57,567 nt of DNA from Bacillota bacterium (GCA_023458755.1 JAEWYE010000037.1:1-57567); one strand, 5' to 3'. Numbered from the stretch's first letter, positions 43,336-52,458 are shown. The notes: generated by a model from the letters alone, not told the origin. Program-made: numbers and translations.

Positions 43336-44411
43336 GCGCCCAGCCCCTTACCGGTAATAAGCCTTAATATATCACTGAAAGTAACAACTACCATCAGTAC
43401 CATGAGCAAAGCGAAGCCTGCGGCATTTACCCAGCCTTCGTATTTCGGATTAATCGGTTTGCGTCGTATGCCCTCAATGATTAAAAATATCAGCCTGCCG
43501 CCATCCAAAGCCGGGAAAGGCAAAAGGTTTACCACACCGAGATTTACCGTGATAATCATCATCACATAAAGAATATTACTAAATGCTGCCCAAAAATTCA
43601 CCTTTAACCCGGCGGAAGCCGCCTGTGAAATAACCGTTGCCGTACCGACTGGCCCGGCAATATCGTTGAAACCAAATTTTCCGCTTACTAGTCCGGCAAG
43701 ACTTGCCCACACCATGCGGACAGTGGAAACTGTATCACTCAGGGATTTTGTAATCAGTGTACCGGGATTTTTATCAATGCGATATACTTTAAAGTCCAGT
43801 GAAACGATATTTTTGCCATTGTTTTTTACCGAATTTAATTTAATATGATTAAAGGTCAGTTTTTTTCCGTCACGAACTACCTGCACATCCACGGAATTCG
43901 GATTGGCGGTGGCAAGTGCGAAGCTGATGTCACCATCTGTATAAGTTCGGTAGTTATTAATGGAATAAAACTGGTCTTTTACCTGTAACCCGGCACTTTG
44001 CGTTGCTGCATTTGATTCGAACTCAGCTATTGTGGTAGAAGAAAAAGCAGTCCTCTGCCCTAAAATGATCATCATTAAAACAATGCCCAGCAGGATGTTC
44101 ATGACAGCGCCCATGATTACAACGAGTATGCGTTTCCACACAGGCTTGTTGCAAAAAGCATGAGAGTCGTCGCTGTGTTCATCCTCGCCTTCCATTGCGC
44201 AGAACCCGCCGATTGGCAGCAAACGCAGTGAATATTTTGTTTCACCTTTTCCAAAATGGAACAACGTTGGTCCCATGCCGATTGCAAATTCATGGACACA
44301 AATACCGGAAAGCTTTGCCGTAACAAAGTGCCCCAGTTCATGTATGAAAATAATAAGTCCAAATAAAAGAACTGCAATCACTACGAGTAAAACATTAATC
44401 AGCATATTCAC
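43332..44411 (-). CDS. rseP: RIP-type zinc metalloprotease (site-2 protease)
   Basis: Intramembrane protease of 359 aa. The first membrane helix holds the zinc motif HELGH at about residues 25-29. A PDZ domain follows (about 120-210), and the C-terminal membrane part carries LLPFPALDGGRL with the third zinc ligand. Such proteases cleave membrane anti-sigma factors or signal-peptide remnants. The position between dxr and ispG is the usual one. Confidence 0.95.
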   Translation of the reverse strand: MNMLINVLLVVIAVLLFGLIIFIHELGHFVTAKLSGICVHEFAIGMGPTLFHFGKGETKYSLRLLPIGGFCAMEGEDEHSDDSHAFCNKPVWKRILVVIMGAVMNILLGIVLMMIILGQRTAFSSTTIAEFESNAATQSAGLQVKDQFYSINNYRTYTDGDISFALATANPNSVDVQVVRDGKKLTFNHIKLNSVKNNGKNIVSLDFKVYRIDKNPGTLITKSLSDTVSTVRMVWASLAGLVSGKFGFNDIAGPVGTATVISQAASAGLKVNFWAAFSNILYVMMIITVNLGVVNLLPFPALDGGRLIFLIIEGIRRKPINPKYEGWVNAAGFALLMVLMVVVTFSDILRLITGKGLGA

Positions 44412-44452
44412 CTCATGAAATCAAAAGAATTTATTTTTATTGAAGATTTTGA

Positions 44453-45613
44453 TTACCTGCTTATGTGCAAAGCATCCAAAACGAAATTGCGTGCGTTGGT
44501 GTCAGCGGTTATGATTTGATCCACCGACAAAACCTGGGCGACTTCCGGCTGATTTTGCGAAGCATTCGTAACCAGTTGCCCAATATCTGTAAAAGCGATT
44601 TTGTTCTGCAGAAAAAGCTGAACCGCAACCTCATTGGCGCCATTTGCCGCCGTGGGAGCTAAACCGCCGCGCGCAATCGCATTTTTACACGCCGTAAGGC
44701 AAGAAAAGGTTTCGCAGTCCGGCTTATAGAAAGTAAGGCTGCAAATATCCGTCAAATCCAGTTGCTTAACCGGTGATTCAAAACGCTGCGGCCAAGTAAT
44801 GGCATATTGAATCGGAATGCGCATATCCGGTACGCCAAGCTGCGCGATGACAGAATTGTCGTGATACTCAATCAACGAATGAATAATGCTTTCACGGTGC
44901 ACCACAACATCAATTTTATCGGCAGGCATATCAAAAAGCCAGGAGGCCTCTATAATTTCCAGACCTTTGTTCATCATGGTGGCGGAATCGATGGTAACCT
45001 TTGCCCCCATGTTCCAGTTTGGATGTTTCAATGCCTGCTCTGGCTTAACCAGCTTTAATTCTTCTTTTGTTTTGCCGAAAAACGGTCCGCCGGATGCCGT
45101 AAGAATCAGCCTTTTGAGTGCGCTTTTTTCAGGACAGCCCTGCAGACATTGAAAAATTGCGGAATGCTCGCTGTCCACCGGCAAAATTCTAACGCCGTTT
45201 TTGCGTGCAGCTTCCATGACCAGTGCCCCACCGGCAACCAAAGTTTCCTTGTTCGCGAGCGCAACATCCTTTTTCGCGGAAATAGCCGCCAAGGTCGGTT
45301 TTAATCCTACCATGCCGACTACCGCATTCAAAATGACATCTGCTTCGTTCACTGCTGCGGCTTCACACAAGCCGTCCATTCCCTGCACAACCTGAACAGG
45401 AAGATCAGCAACCGCCAGTTTTAGCTTTTTCGCGGCTTCCAAATCAAAAACCGCGGCCAAACGCGGCTTAAACTCACGAATTTGTTTTTCTAAGAGCTCA
45501 ATATTGCGATAAGCGGCCAGTGCGCAAACCTGAAGATTCAGTTTTCGCACAACGTCAAGCGTCTGGGTGCCAATAGAGCCTGTTGAGCCTAATACGGAAA
45601 GGTTTCTTTTCAT
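44453..45613 (-). CDS. dxr: 1-deoxy-D-xylulose 5-phosphate reductoisomerase
   Basis: Commits DXP to isoprenoid synthesis, 386 aa. It has the NADPH motif LGSTGSIGTQTLDVV at the N-terminus, the metal site DSEHSAIFQCLQG, the substrate loop ASGGPFFGK and MNKGLEIIEASWLF. Length is normal. It lies 41 nt after cdsA and 41 nt before rseP. Confidence 0.97.
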   Translation of the reverse strand: MKRNLSVLGSTGSIGTQTLDVVRKLNLQVCALAAYRNIELLEKQIREFKPRLAAVFDLEAAKKLKLAVADLPVQVVQGMDGLCEAAAVNEADVILNAVVGMVGLKPTLAAISAKKDVALANKETLVAGGALVMEAARKNGVRILPVDSEHSAIFQCLQGCPEKSALKRLILTASGGPFFGKTKEELKLVKPEQALKHPNWNMGAKVTIDSATMMNKGLEIIEASWLFDMPADKIDVVVHRESIIHSLIEYHDNSVIAQLGVPDMRIPIQYAITWPQRFESPVKQLDLTDICSLTFYKPDCETFSCLTACKNAIARGGLAPTAANGANEVAVQLFLQNKIAFTDIGQLVTNASQNQPEVAQVLSVDQIITADTNARNFVLDALHISR

Positions 45614-45654
45614 TATTATTCACCAGTTTATTGTGATATTGCACGGAAAGGCAA

Positions 45655-46479
45655 TTATTTTATAACAAGCGGCATATAACATACCAAATAATAGACAAAA
45701 GGAGCGACAAAAATCACACTGTCGAAGCGGTCTAAAATACCGCCATGACCGGGAATTGCCTGACCGAAATCTTTAATATGGCAGCTGCGCTTGATAAGTG
45801 AGAAACTTAAATCACCCAAAATAGACATAATGGTACTGCCAATTCCGATAATAAGTAAAGTCCAATAGGAAATATCAACCGTGTAGCTGTAATAAATAGC
45901 ATGGAACAAATATCCGAAAAGCATCATCGCCAGAATATTCAAAACAAAGCCGCCGATTACCCCTTCGATTGTTTTCTTTGGACTGATTTCCGGGCACAAT
46001 TTATGCTTGCCCCAGAAACTGCCCGCAAAATAGGCACCGGTATCCGCAATCCACGCAGAAAAAATGGCGATCATCGCATAGAACATACCATGAGTTCCGC
46101 CTATATCACGCAGATTAATAATGGTTTCCAATGCAGTCGGTATCAACAATGTCATGCTATAAATCACGCCAACTTCACGAAAGGTAATGAATTTGTGGCA
46201 AGAAATCATTGCTGCAAACAAAACAACCGTATATACAAAATAGAGCCCGCCTTGCTGAAACTCATTTTGAGCAAACGGAATGATTGCGGACATAAGAAGG
46301 CTTGGAATCAGTAAAATATACTTTTTTCCTAGACCGAGAGCCGTAATAATCTCATGCATGCATAACACAGACACAAGTGCAATTACTATATTCAGCGCAA
46401 TGGGAAACGAGTGATTAAAGACAATAACGGCAGCGATAAACGATAGCAGAGTAAAACCTGATAAGATTCTTGTTTTCAA
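45655..46479 (-). CDS. cdsA: Phosphatidate cytidylyltransferase
   Basis: Makes CDP-diacylglycerol for phospholipid synthesis. Integral membrane protein of 274 aa with about seven to eight hydrophobic helices. The family signature is near the C-terminus: SLIKRSCHIKDFGQAIPGHGG followed by ILDRFDS, with the catalytic aspartates. The start directly abuts the uppS stop. Confidence 0.96.
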   Translation of the reverse strand: MKTRILSGFTLLSFIAAVIVFNHSFPIALNIVIALVSVLCMHEIITALGLGKKYILLIPSLLMSAIIPFAQNEFQQGGLYFVYTVVLFAAMISCHKFITFREVGVIYSMTLLIPTALETIINLRDIGGTHGMFYAMIAIFSAWIADTGAYFAGSFWGKHKLCPEISPKKTIEGVIGGFVLNILAMMLFGYLFHAIYYSYTVDISYWTLLIIGIGSTIMSILGDLSFSLIKRSCHIKDFGQAIPGHGGILDRFDSVIFVAPFVYYLVCYMPLVIK

Positions 46480-47214
46480 TTAAATCCCCCCAAAACGCCT
46501 GTTCCGATTTGAATACTCGTCTATAGCGGTTTCCAAATCTTTTGGTCTGAAATCCGGCCATAAAATATCCATAATGACATATTCCGCATAAGCGGACTGC
46601 CAAAGCAGGAAATTGGAGGTGCGATATTCCCCGCTTGGACGAATAATAAGGTCGGGATCCGGCTGCCCGGCAGTATAAAGTTTGTCGGCAATTGCTGTTT
46701 CATCAATCTGCTCCGGCAAAAGATGTCCGACCTTTACTTCCAAAGCCAATTGTTGAACAGCATGTGCTATTTCAGCACGTCCGCCGTAATTCAAAGCAAC
46801 GTTCAGCACCATGCCGGTATGATTGCGGGATACCTCTGTCGTCCGTTCAATAAGCTCCTGAAGCTCCTGTGGGAAAACGGAAGTATCGCCGATAAAACAT
46901 ACTTTTATATTTTCGTTTAAAAAATCGCGCAAAGCATCGTCAAGATATTGGCAGAATAACGACATCAGCGTTTTTACTTCATCGACAGGGCGCTTCCAGT
47001 TTTCGGTGGAAAAAGCGTAGACGGTAAGATACTGAATGCCGATTGAACTGCAATAACGGGTAATTGCTTTAAAGTTCGCGGCACCTGCGCTATGACCGGC
47101 AGAGCGCGGCAAGCCGCGCTTTTTTGCCCATCGTCCGTTGCCATCCATAATGATGCCAATATGTTTCGGTAAAATACGTTCCTGTTCTGCCGCCTTTTTT
47201 GCAAAGAATTTCAT
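46480..47214 (-). CDS. uppS: Isoprenyl transferase (undecaprenyl diphosphate synthase)
   Basis: Cis-prenyltransferase of 244 aa that makes undecaprenyl diphosphate, the lipid carrier for wall synthesis and for sugar transferases. Motifs: HIGIIMDGNGRWAKKRGLPR with the catalytic aspartate, YAFSTENWKRP, and RPSGEYRTSNFLLWQSAYAE near the C-terminus. Confidence 0.97.
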   Translation of the reverse strand: MKFFAKKAAEQERILPKHIGIIMDGNGRWAKKRGLPRSAGHSAGAANFKAITRYCSSIGIQYLTVYAFSTENWKRPVDEVKTLMSLFCQYLDDALRDFLNENIKVCFIGDTSVFPQELQELIERTTEVSRNHTGMVLNVALNYGGRAEIAHAVQQLALEVKVGHLLPEQIDETAIADKLYTAGQPDPDLIIRPSGEYRTSNFLLWQSAYAEYVIMDILWPDFRPKDLETAIDEYSNRNRRFGGI

Positions 47215-47225
47215 TTATTTCTGTC

Positions 47226-47780
47226 CTATATTTCCATAATTTCTTTCTCTTTTTTCGCGTTTACCGCATCTACTTCTTTGCAATACTTATCGGTCAAATC
47301 CTGCGTCAGCTTTTCGGCATGCTTTAAATCGTCTTCGGTGATTTCTCCGTCTTTTTTCATTACCTTAAGTTTATCTATCGCGTCACGGCGGATAGAGCGA
47401 ACCGCTATTTTGGCTTCCTCTGACATTTTATTGATATCTTTCACCAATTCGCGTCTTCTTTCCTCAGTGAGCTGCGGGAAGGTAATGCGGATGATTTTAC
47501 CGTCGCTCTGCGGATTAATGCCGAGATCGGAAGTCTGAATTGCTTTTTCAATTCCGTGGCAGACAGAAACATCCCATGGCTGAATAACCAGTACTCTTGC
47601 CTCGGAAACGGATACCGCAGCAAGCTGATTGATTGCCGTTGGCGTTCCGTAATAATCAACCATGATTTTGTCAAGAACGGCAGGATTTGCCCGTCCTGCA
47701 CGAATGGCTGCATATTCGCCGGTAAGCACCGAGATTGTTTTTTTCATTTTCTCTTCCGCAGTTGCTAATACCTGTTTCAT
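47226..47780 (-). CDS. frr: Ribosome recycling factor
   Basis: Releases ribosomes from mRNA after termination. The 184-aa protein has the standard start region (VLTGEYAAIRAGRANPAVLD), VDYYGTPTAINQLAAVSV and the C-terminal helical hairpin (LTEERRRELVKDINKMSEEAKIAVR in parts). It sits between pyrH and uppS, the usual order. Confidence 0.97.
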   Translation of the reverse strand: MKQVLATAEEKMKKTISVLTGEYAAIRAGRANPAVLDKIMVDYYGTPTAINQLAAVSVSEARVLVIQPWDVSVCHGIEKAIQTSDLGINPQSDGKIIRITFPQLTEERRRELVKDINKMSEEAKIAVRSIRRDAIDKLKVMKKDGEITEDDLKHAEKLTQDLTDKYCKEVDAVNAKKEKEIMEI

Positions 47781-47891
47781 AGTTTACCGCCTTTCTTTCA
47801 CACGTAAATTATATTTCATAATCAGATATATTCCGTGTGTAAAACATATCCGAACTATTTCGAAAGTATTTTACTGAGTTTTATTCGAAGC

Positions 47892-48605
47892 TTAGCAATC
47901 TACGGTAACTAACGTACCAATTGATTCACCGCAAACTGCTTTCACAATATTTTCCGGTTCATTAATGCTGAAAACAAGAATCGGGATATTGTTGTCTTTG
48001 CAAAGCGAAGCCGCCGTGCTGTCCATAACCTGTAAATCTTTGTTGAGCACATCCATAAAAGAGATATTGTCGAACTTTACGGCATCCGGATTTTTCTTTG
48101 GATCGCTGTCATATACGCCGTCTACCATAGTAGCCTTCATGATGATATCGGCATCAATCTCGGCAGCACGGAGCGAAGCCGCCGTATCCGTTGAGAAGAA
48201 AGGATTTCCGGTTCCGCATCCAAAAACAACCACTCTGCCTTTTTCTAAATGGCGTACCGCACGGTTGCGAATATAGGGTTCCGCTACCTGCTGCATGGTA
48301 ATTGCTGTTTGCACGCGAACCGGAACGCCCAACTGTTCCAAAGCATCCGCAACACCCAACGCATTGATAACTGTTGCCAGCATGCCCATGTGGTCTGCGC
48401 GTGTTCTGTCCATTTTTCCGCTGCTGCGGCCGCGCCAAAAGTTGCCGCCGCCCACTACAATTCCGATTTGAACACCCATATCGGACAAGGTTTTAATCGG
48501 AGCGCAGATTTTCAAAACCGTATCAAAATCAATACCGTGTGACTGTTCACCGGCAAGAGATTCACCGCTTAATTTTAAAAGTATCCTCTTATATTTAGGT
48601 TGCAA
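47892..48605 (-). CDS. pyrH: UMP kinase
   Basis: Hexameric amino-acid-kinase-fold enzyme that phosphorylates UMP. The 237-aa product contains KYKRILLKLSGESLAGE, GGGNFWRG, DRTRADHMGMLATVINALG and FGCGTGNPFFSTDTAA. I choose TTG 48605 (QPKYKRILLKL after the start), because CGGGTG lies about six bases upstream and the length becomes typical; an in-frame ATG at 48626 has no SD. Confidence 0.95.
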   Translation of the reverse strand: MQPKYKRILLKLSGESLAGEQSHGIDFDTVLKICAPIKTLSDMGVQIGIVVGGGNFWRGRSSGKMDRTRADHMGMLATVINALGVADALEQLGVPVRVQTAITMQQVAEPYIRNRAVRHLEKGRVVVFGCGTGNPFFSTDTAASLRAAEIDADIIMKATMVDGVYDSDPKKNPDAVKFDNISFMDVLNKDLQVMDSTAASLCKDNNIPILVFSINEPENIVKAVCGESIGTLVTVDC

Positions 48606-48833
48606 AAAAAACACCCGCCATTTCATTTTATTTCATTATTATTTTACAATAAGGATAAAGCAAAGTAAAGTGTTTATGCCCTATTCCTACCTATTATTGT
48701 CAAGTTTCATACTTTAGAAACATTTTATTCTCACATAAGCGAATTCATTTGAAACATAGAAACTTCTTTATGCTTGCAGTCTGGCGCTGGCATTCAGCTG
48801 CATGCCGATTGACAGTACGGATACGCAGAAAAA

Positions 48834-48859
48834 ATGGCGCAGGAAAAATCCCGCGCCAT
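48834..48859 (-). terminator. Terminator after tsf
   Basis: ATGGCGC (48834-48840) pairs with GCGCCAT (48853-48859) with further inner G/C pairs; the minus strand continues in a run of six T. The 48606-48833 gap before pyrH shows no other gene, and pyrH may have its own promoter. Confidence 0.75.
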
Positions 48860-48877
48860 CAAAACTATTCGGAAAAA

Positions 48878-49792
48878 TTACTTAATCATGCTGGCAACTT
48901 CGTCTGCAAAATTGTCTTCACGTTTTTCAAGGCCCTCGCCCTTTTCAAAACGAACAAAGTCTGTAACGGCAATTGTGCCGCCAAGCTCTTTGCCGGTTGC
49001 TTCCGTATATTTTTGAACGGACAAATCGCCGTCTTTGACATACGGCTGATCTAAAAGGCAAATTTCTTTATAGAACTTGCCAAGTCTGCCGATAACAATT
49101 TTTTCTGCAATGGCTGCCGGTTTGCCGTCGTTGATGATTTGCTCAGTAAGAATTTTCTTCTCATGATCAACAACATCTGCCGGTACAGCTTTCTCATTGA
49201 GATAGGTTGGGGTGGCAGCTGCAACCTGCATAGCAATGTTCTTCGCGTACTCTTTGAATTCATCTTTTGCGGCGATTTCCGGAGTGGTGTCAAATTTAAC
49301 AAGAACGCCGATTCTGCCGGCTGCGTGGATATAGGTAGTAACAACACCTTCAAAACGGGCAAAACGGCGAATTTTAATATTCTCACCGATTGTTAAAATC
49401 TTTTCCTTTAACAGAGCGTCAACGGTTTGATCGGAGCCGCTTGCTTTACAAGTAAGCAGAGCGTCGACATCGGCAGGATTGCTGTCGATAACGGTATCTG
49501 CACAGGTTTTTACAAACTCCTGGAATTCTTTATTTGCGGCAACGAAGTCGGTTTCAGCGTTAACTTCAATAACTACACCGACATTGCCCTGCTCATTTAC
49601 AGTTGCAAACGCAACGCCTTCCGCTGCAATGCGGCCGGATTTCTTCGTAGCGGCAGCCAGTCCTTTTTCTCTAAGAACGTCGATTGCCTTATCCATATCA
49701 CCGTCTGCTTCTGTCAGCGCTTTTTTGCAGTCCATCATACCGCAGCCAGTCTTCTCGCGAAGTGCTGCAACATCTTTTGCTGTAAAATTCAT
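48878..49792 (-). CDS. tsf: Elongation factor Ts
   Basis: Nucleotide exchange factor for EF-Tu, 304 aa. The N-terminal UBA-like domain has VAALREKTGCGMMDCKKAL; the core contains EGVAFATVNEQGNVGVVIEVNAETDFVA (in parts), the signature for EF-Tu contact. The gene follows rpsB, separated by a hairpin that resembles a terminator. Confidence 0.97.
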   Translation of the reverse strand: MNFTAKDVAALREKTGCGMMDCKKALTEADGDMDKAIDVLREKGLAAATKKSGRIAAEGVAFATVNEQGNVGVVIEVNAETDFVAANKEFQEFVKTCADTVIDSNPADVDALLTCKASGSDQTVDALLKEKILTIGENIKIRRFARFEGVVTTYIHAAGRIGVLVKFDTTPEIAAKDEFKEYAKNIAMQVAAATPTYLNEKAVPADVVDHEKKILTEQIINDGKPAAIAEKIVIGRLGKFYKEICLLDQPYVKDGDLSVQKYTEATGKELGGTIAVTDFVRFEKGEGLEKREDNFADEVASMIK

Positions 49793-49848
49793 TCTATTTT
49801 CCTCCGCTTCGATTGATAGTATTCATAGCATTTTATCAGTATTCTCAA

Positions 49849-49878
49849 AAAATACCCGTCTGATACAGGCGGGTATTT
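49849..49878 (-). terminator. Terminator-like hairpin between rpsB and tsf
   Basis: AATACCCG (inside 49849-49858) pairs with CGGGTATT (49870-49877). On the minus strand a T-run follows the stem. It may reduce transcription into tsf. Confidence 0.65.
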
Positions 49879-49897
49879 ATAGCCTAGCAGTTGCTGA

Positions 49898-50638
49898 TTA
49901 TTCAGCAGCTTGCGCTTCGTCGTCGCCCTTTTCTTCCGCGGCAGCAGCGCCCATTTGGCCTTCTCTGCCTTCGATGATGGCGTTTGCCATAGTTGCGGAA
50001 ATCAGTTTAACTGCACGAATTGCATCGTCATTACCCGGGATAACATAATCGATTTCGTCCGGATCACAGTTTGTATCAACAATAGCGACAATCGGGATAC
50101 CCAATTTTTTCGCTTCTGCAACAGCAATTCTCTCTTTGCGCGGGTCAACGATGAATAAAGCGCCCGGAAGCTGCTTCATATCTTTGATGCCGCCGAGGAA
50201 TTTCTCGAGTTTTTCAATTTCTAAGCGAAGTTTAATAACTTCTTTCTTCGGCAGAAGATCAAATGTGCCGTCTTCTTCCATGGTCTTTAATTGATTGAGG
50301 CGGTCAATTCTGTGGCGAATGGTGCGGAAGTTTGTCATCATACCGCCGAGCCAACGGGCATTGACATAATATGCGCCTGCGCGTTCAGCTTCTTCTTTTA
50401 CAGAATCCTGAGCCTGTTTCTTGGTGCCGACAAACAGAACGGACTTGCCCTCAAGGGAAAGATCACGTACAAAATTGTAAGCGGATTCTAATTTTTTAAC
50501 CGTTTTCTGCAAATCAATGATATAAATACCATTGCGCTCTGTGAAGATGTACTGCGCCATTTTCGGGTTCCATCTTCTGGTTTGGTGACCGAAATGAACA
50601 CCGGCCTCCAACAATTGTTTCATAGATACTACTGACAT
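49898..50638 (-). CDS. rpsB: 30S ribosomal protein S2
   Basis: Ribosomal protein of 246 aa recognised by MKQLLEAGVHFGHQTRRWNPKM (in parts), VLFVGTKKQAQDSV, WLGGMMTNFRTI, and VDPRKERIAVAEAKKLGIPIVAIVDTNCDPD (in parts). A typical acidic, Ala/Glu-rich tail ends the protein. It leads the translation and envelope cluster. Confidence 0.98.
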   Translation of the reverse strand: MSVVSMKQLLEAGVHFGHQTRRWNPKMAQYIFTERNGIYIIDLQKTVKKLESAYNFVRDLSLEGKSVLFVGTKKQAQDSVKEEAERAGAYYVNARWLGGMMTNFRTIRHRIDRLNQLKTMEEDGTFDLLPKKEVIKLRLEIEKLEKFLGGIKDMKQLPGALFIVDPRKERIAVAEAKKLGIPIVAIVDTNCDPDEIDYVIPGNDDAIRAVKLISATMANAIIEGREGQMGAAAAEEKGDDEAQAAE

Positions 50639-50743
50639 TTTTAGTCCTCCTTGGTTTTTTCCACCGCCGCGTGATACAGGCGGAACACCTCTTTACAGAG
50701 GAACCAATCCGTCAACACAACAGCGTGCGTTTTTTCGCAGATA
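50639..50743 (-). promoter_or_regulatory. Structured 5' leader of rpsB
   Basis: The leader RNA contains CCTCTGTAAAGAGG (4-nt loop) and a GC-rich CCGCCTGTATCACGCGGCGG segment before the AAGGAGG SD. rpsB leaders are often autoregulatory sites for S2. I cannot match a specific family by eye. Confidence 0.4.
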
Positions 50744-50772
50744 AGTATAACATAAATCAATTTAAAATGCAA
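50744..50772 (-). promoter_or_regulatory. Promoter of rpsB
   Basis: On the minus strand TTGCAT (50772-50767) is followed after 17 nt by TATACT (50749-50744). Confidence 0.65.
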
Positions 50773-50777
50773 ATTTT

Positions 50778-51071
50778 TTATCCGGGGCCAAAAAAGCTGC
50801 CGAATGCTCTTCCGTGCTTTTTGCTGCGTATGCATGGCGTATAACATACTAAAATGGTATCGTCGCCAATCACCTGAATATCATCCCATTTTATCACAAT
50901 ATCATCCTCGCGCCCTAATACGCCAAAGCAGCGAAGTCGGCCATAAATGACAATCGCTACAATCTTACCGCAGGCAGTATCCACTTCTACATCATTCACA
51001 CAGCCGAGCCTTGTTCCGTCTTTGATACAAATTACCTCTTTATGTCGCATATCAATAATTCTGCAGGTCAA
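50778..51071 (-). CDS. YlmC/YmxH-family sporulation protein (PRC-barrel)
   Basis: A 97-aa PRC-barrel protein: CRIIDMRHKEVICIKDGTRLG, VNDVEVDTACGKIVAIVIYG, and a C-terminal half with IVIKWDDIQVIGDDTILV. Members are conserved in endospore formers and are linked to sporulation, but the molecular role is unclear. I choose TTG 51071 with GGGGGTG six bases upstream, which gives the usual family start; the frame opens at ATG 51086. Confidence 0.85.
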   Translation of the reverse strand: MTCRIIDMRHKEVICIKDGTRLGCVNDVEVDTACGKIVAIVIYGRLRCFGVLGREDDIVIKWDDIQVIGDDTILVCYTPCIRSKKHGRAFGSFFGPG

Positions 51072-51171
51072 CAGAAACACCCCCATTCTTTCCTTTATAT
51101 ATATTCACGATGCGGCTGTTCCAAAACTACTGTACAAACTTTATGATAAATAATTTATATAGCAAAATAAA

Positions 51172-51200
51172 TTGACAATTTTATACCTTGGATGTATAAT
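51172..51200 (+). promoter_or_regulatory. Consensus sigma-A promoter of the secreted/anchored pair
   Basis: TTGACA (51172-51177) and TATAAT (51195-51200) with a 17-nt spacer are both perfect matches. About 105 nt of leader follow before the first gene. Confidence 0.85.
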
Positions 51201-51307
51201 TTTGGTAATTAATAATAAGAATGAGGGTGAATCCAATGTACAAGTATTGAAAGAAAAACTGAAAATTAACATTAACAATTCGCAGTTTAAAATTAAGGAG
51301 GATTATT

Positions 51308-51889
51308 ATGAAAAAGGTATTAAAAACAATAAGTGTATCCTTAATTGTAGCTTTGCTTTTTAGTATTTCCGCAATACCCGCATTTGCTGCGGAAAAAACT
51401 AGTATTAACAGCCCAATTCTAAGAATGAACATGCCAGTTTATGATCATTATGAGGTTATTAAGAATGTTCGTTATAATGAAGGATATCTTATGTGTAATA
51501 TGTCTTTTGATAATTCCGGTAATTCCGGAACAATGAGTGTAAATTTTATAGCTCAAACTTCCGGAACACAAACCGGAAGCTTTTCGTCCACTTTTACAGC
51601 ATCAGGTGAAATGAATACAGTTTTAGCTAAAGTATCCGCTTCGGCAGGAGTTACTGTTGCAAATTCTGTAAGCTGGACGGAAGGCAGACAATACGGAGCT
51701 GCAATTACTGTTTCTCCCGGAAAATCCGGTTATTTAGCTGGCTATATTCCAGCTATGGCTTGTACTGGATATAGAGTATTTAAAGTTTATAATTCATCAA
51801 ATGATAGCTATTTTTATGATTATAGGAAAGTAGTTGATGTGCGTACCCCAATAGCAAATTCATGGCACATAAAAGCAGTCACTTATTAA
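51308..51889 (+). CDS. Secreted beta-rich protein of unknown function, 193 aa
   Basis: Exported protein: residues 1-28 form a signal peptide (basic KK, hydrophobic core VSLIVALLFSISAI, cleavage after AFA). The mature part is Ser/Thr/Gly-rich with amphipathic strands: GTMSVNFIAQTSGTQTGSF, FTASGEMNTVLAKVSASAGVTV and an aromatic C-terminus (FYDYRKVVDV, NSWHIKAVTY). The central Thr/Ser strands recall the membrane-inserting hairpin of aerolysin-like proteins, but this is only pattern resemblance. SD is AAGGAGG. Base composition is more AT-rich than the flanking core genes, which suggests acquired DNA. Confidence 0.75.
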   Translation: MKKVLKTISVSLIVALLFSISAIPAFAAEKTSINSPILRMNMPVYDHYEVIKNVRYNEGYLMCNMSFDNSGNSGTMSVNFIAQTSGTQTGSFSSTFTASGEMNTVLAKVSASAGVTVANSVSWTEGRQYGAAITVSPGKSGYLAGYIPAMACTGYRVFKVYNSSNDSYFYDYRKVVDVRTPIANSWHIKAVTY

Positions 51890-51918
51890 TTTTTTAAACA
51901 CAAAGGAGGAGGTTAATT

Positions 51919-52458
51919 GTGAATCATAAAAAATTTTTAACACTATTCATTATAATTTTATCGGTAGGTATCCTTACAACTATTATTATTTACACTTTCC
52001 ATAATAGAATATCGTTAAACAATCCATTAACCTCCTCCTTAAATTCTTTATCGACATCATCATTAAGTAATTCTTCTACAACCACTTCAAAGTCAAATAT
52101 CATAGAAAATTTCAAGAAAAATAATGCTAACTACAAAATAATTGATTATTCAATTTCCACCTTACCATCATCTGTAGATACAATACAGGCAATCATTTCT
52201 TACTATGATAATGACAAAAAGACAAAAACTAACATAGCGGTTGTAACAGAAAACGGGATAGGTTTATTTTGCTTACAAAGTGATTCAAATGATTTTGAAT
52301 TTGCTGACTCTGGCAAAGTAAAAATAATTTCTAAAAATCAGGCTGGTGTTTCCCTATTAAATACCAAGTCGAATAAAATTTTAGATTATGTCATCACTTA
52401 TACCTATAACAGCAAAAATATAGATAATCATTTTAAAATTGATTCAAAAAGTCGGTAA
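51919..52458 (+). CDS. Membrane-anchored extracellular protein of unknown function, 179 aa
   Basis: Begins with GTG 51919 behind a strong AGGAGGAGG. Residues 7-27 form one membrane helix (FLTLFIIILSVGILTTIIIY). A Ser/Thr/Asn-rich linker follows (about 33-60), then a small domain with alternating strands (YKIIDYSISTLPSSVDTIQAII, NIAVVTENGIGLFCL). One cysteine only. It lies 29 nt after the secreted protein on the same strand and shares its AT-rich composition. No family recognised; partnership with the secreted protein is inferred from position. Confidence 0.7.
   Translation: MNHKKFLTLFIIILSVGILTTIIIYTFHNRISLNNPLTSSLNSLSTSSLSNSSTTTSKSNIIENFKKNNANYKIIDYSISTLPSSVDTIQAIISYYDNDKKTKTNIAVVTENGIGLFCLQSDSNDFEFADSGKVKIISKNQAGVSLLNTKSNKILDYVITYTYNSKNIDNHFKIDSKSR

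Noticed and set aside
51222..51251. Nine-codon leader peptide (ATGAGGGTG start, ending MYKY) before the secreted protein gene
   Set aside because: It has an SD-like sequence but no attenuator hairpin or amino-acid bias, so chance is likely.
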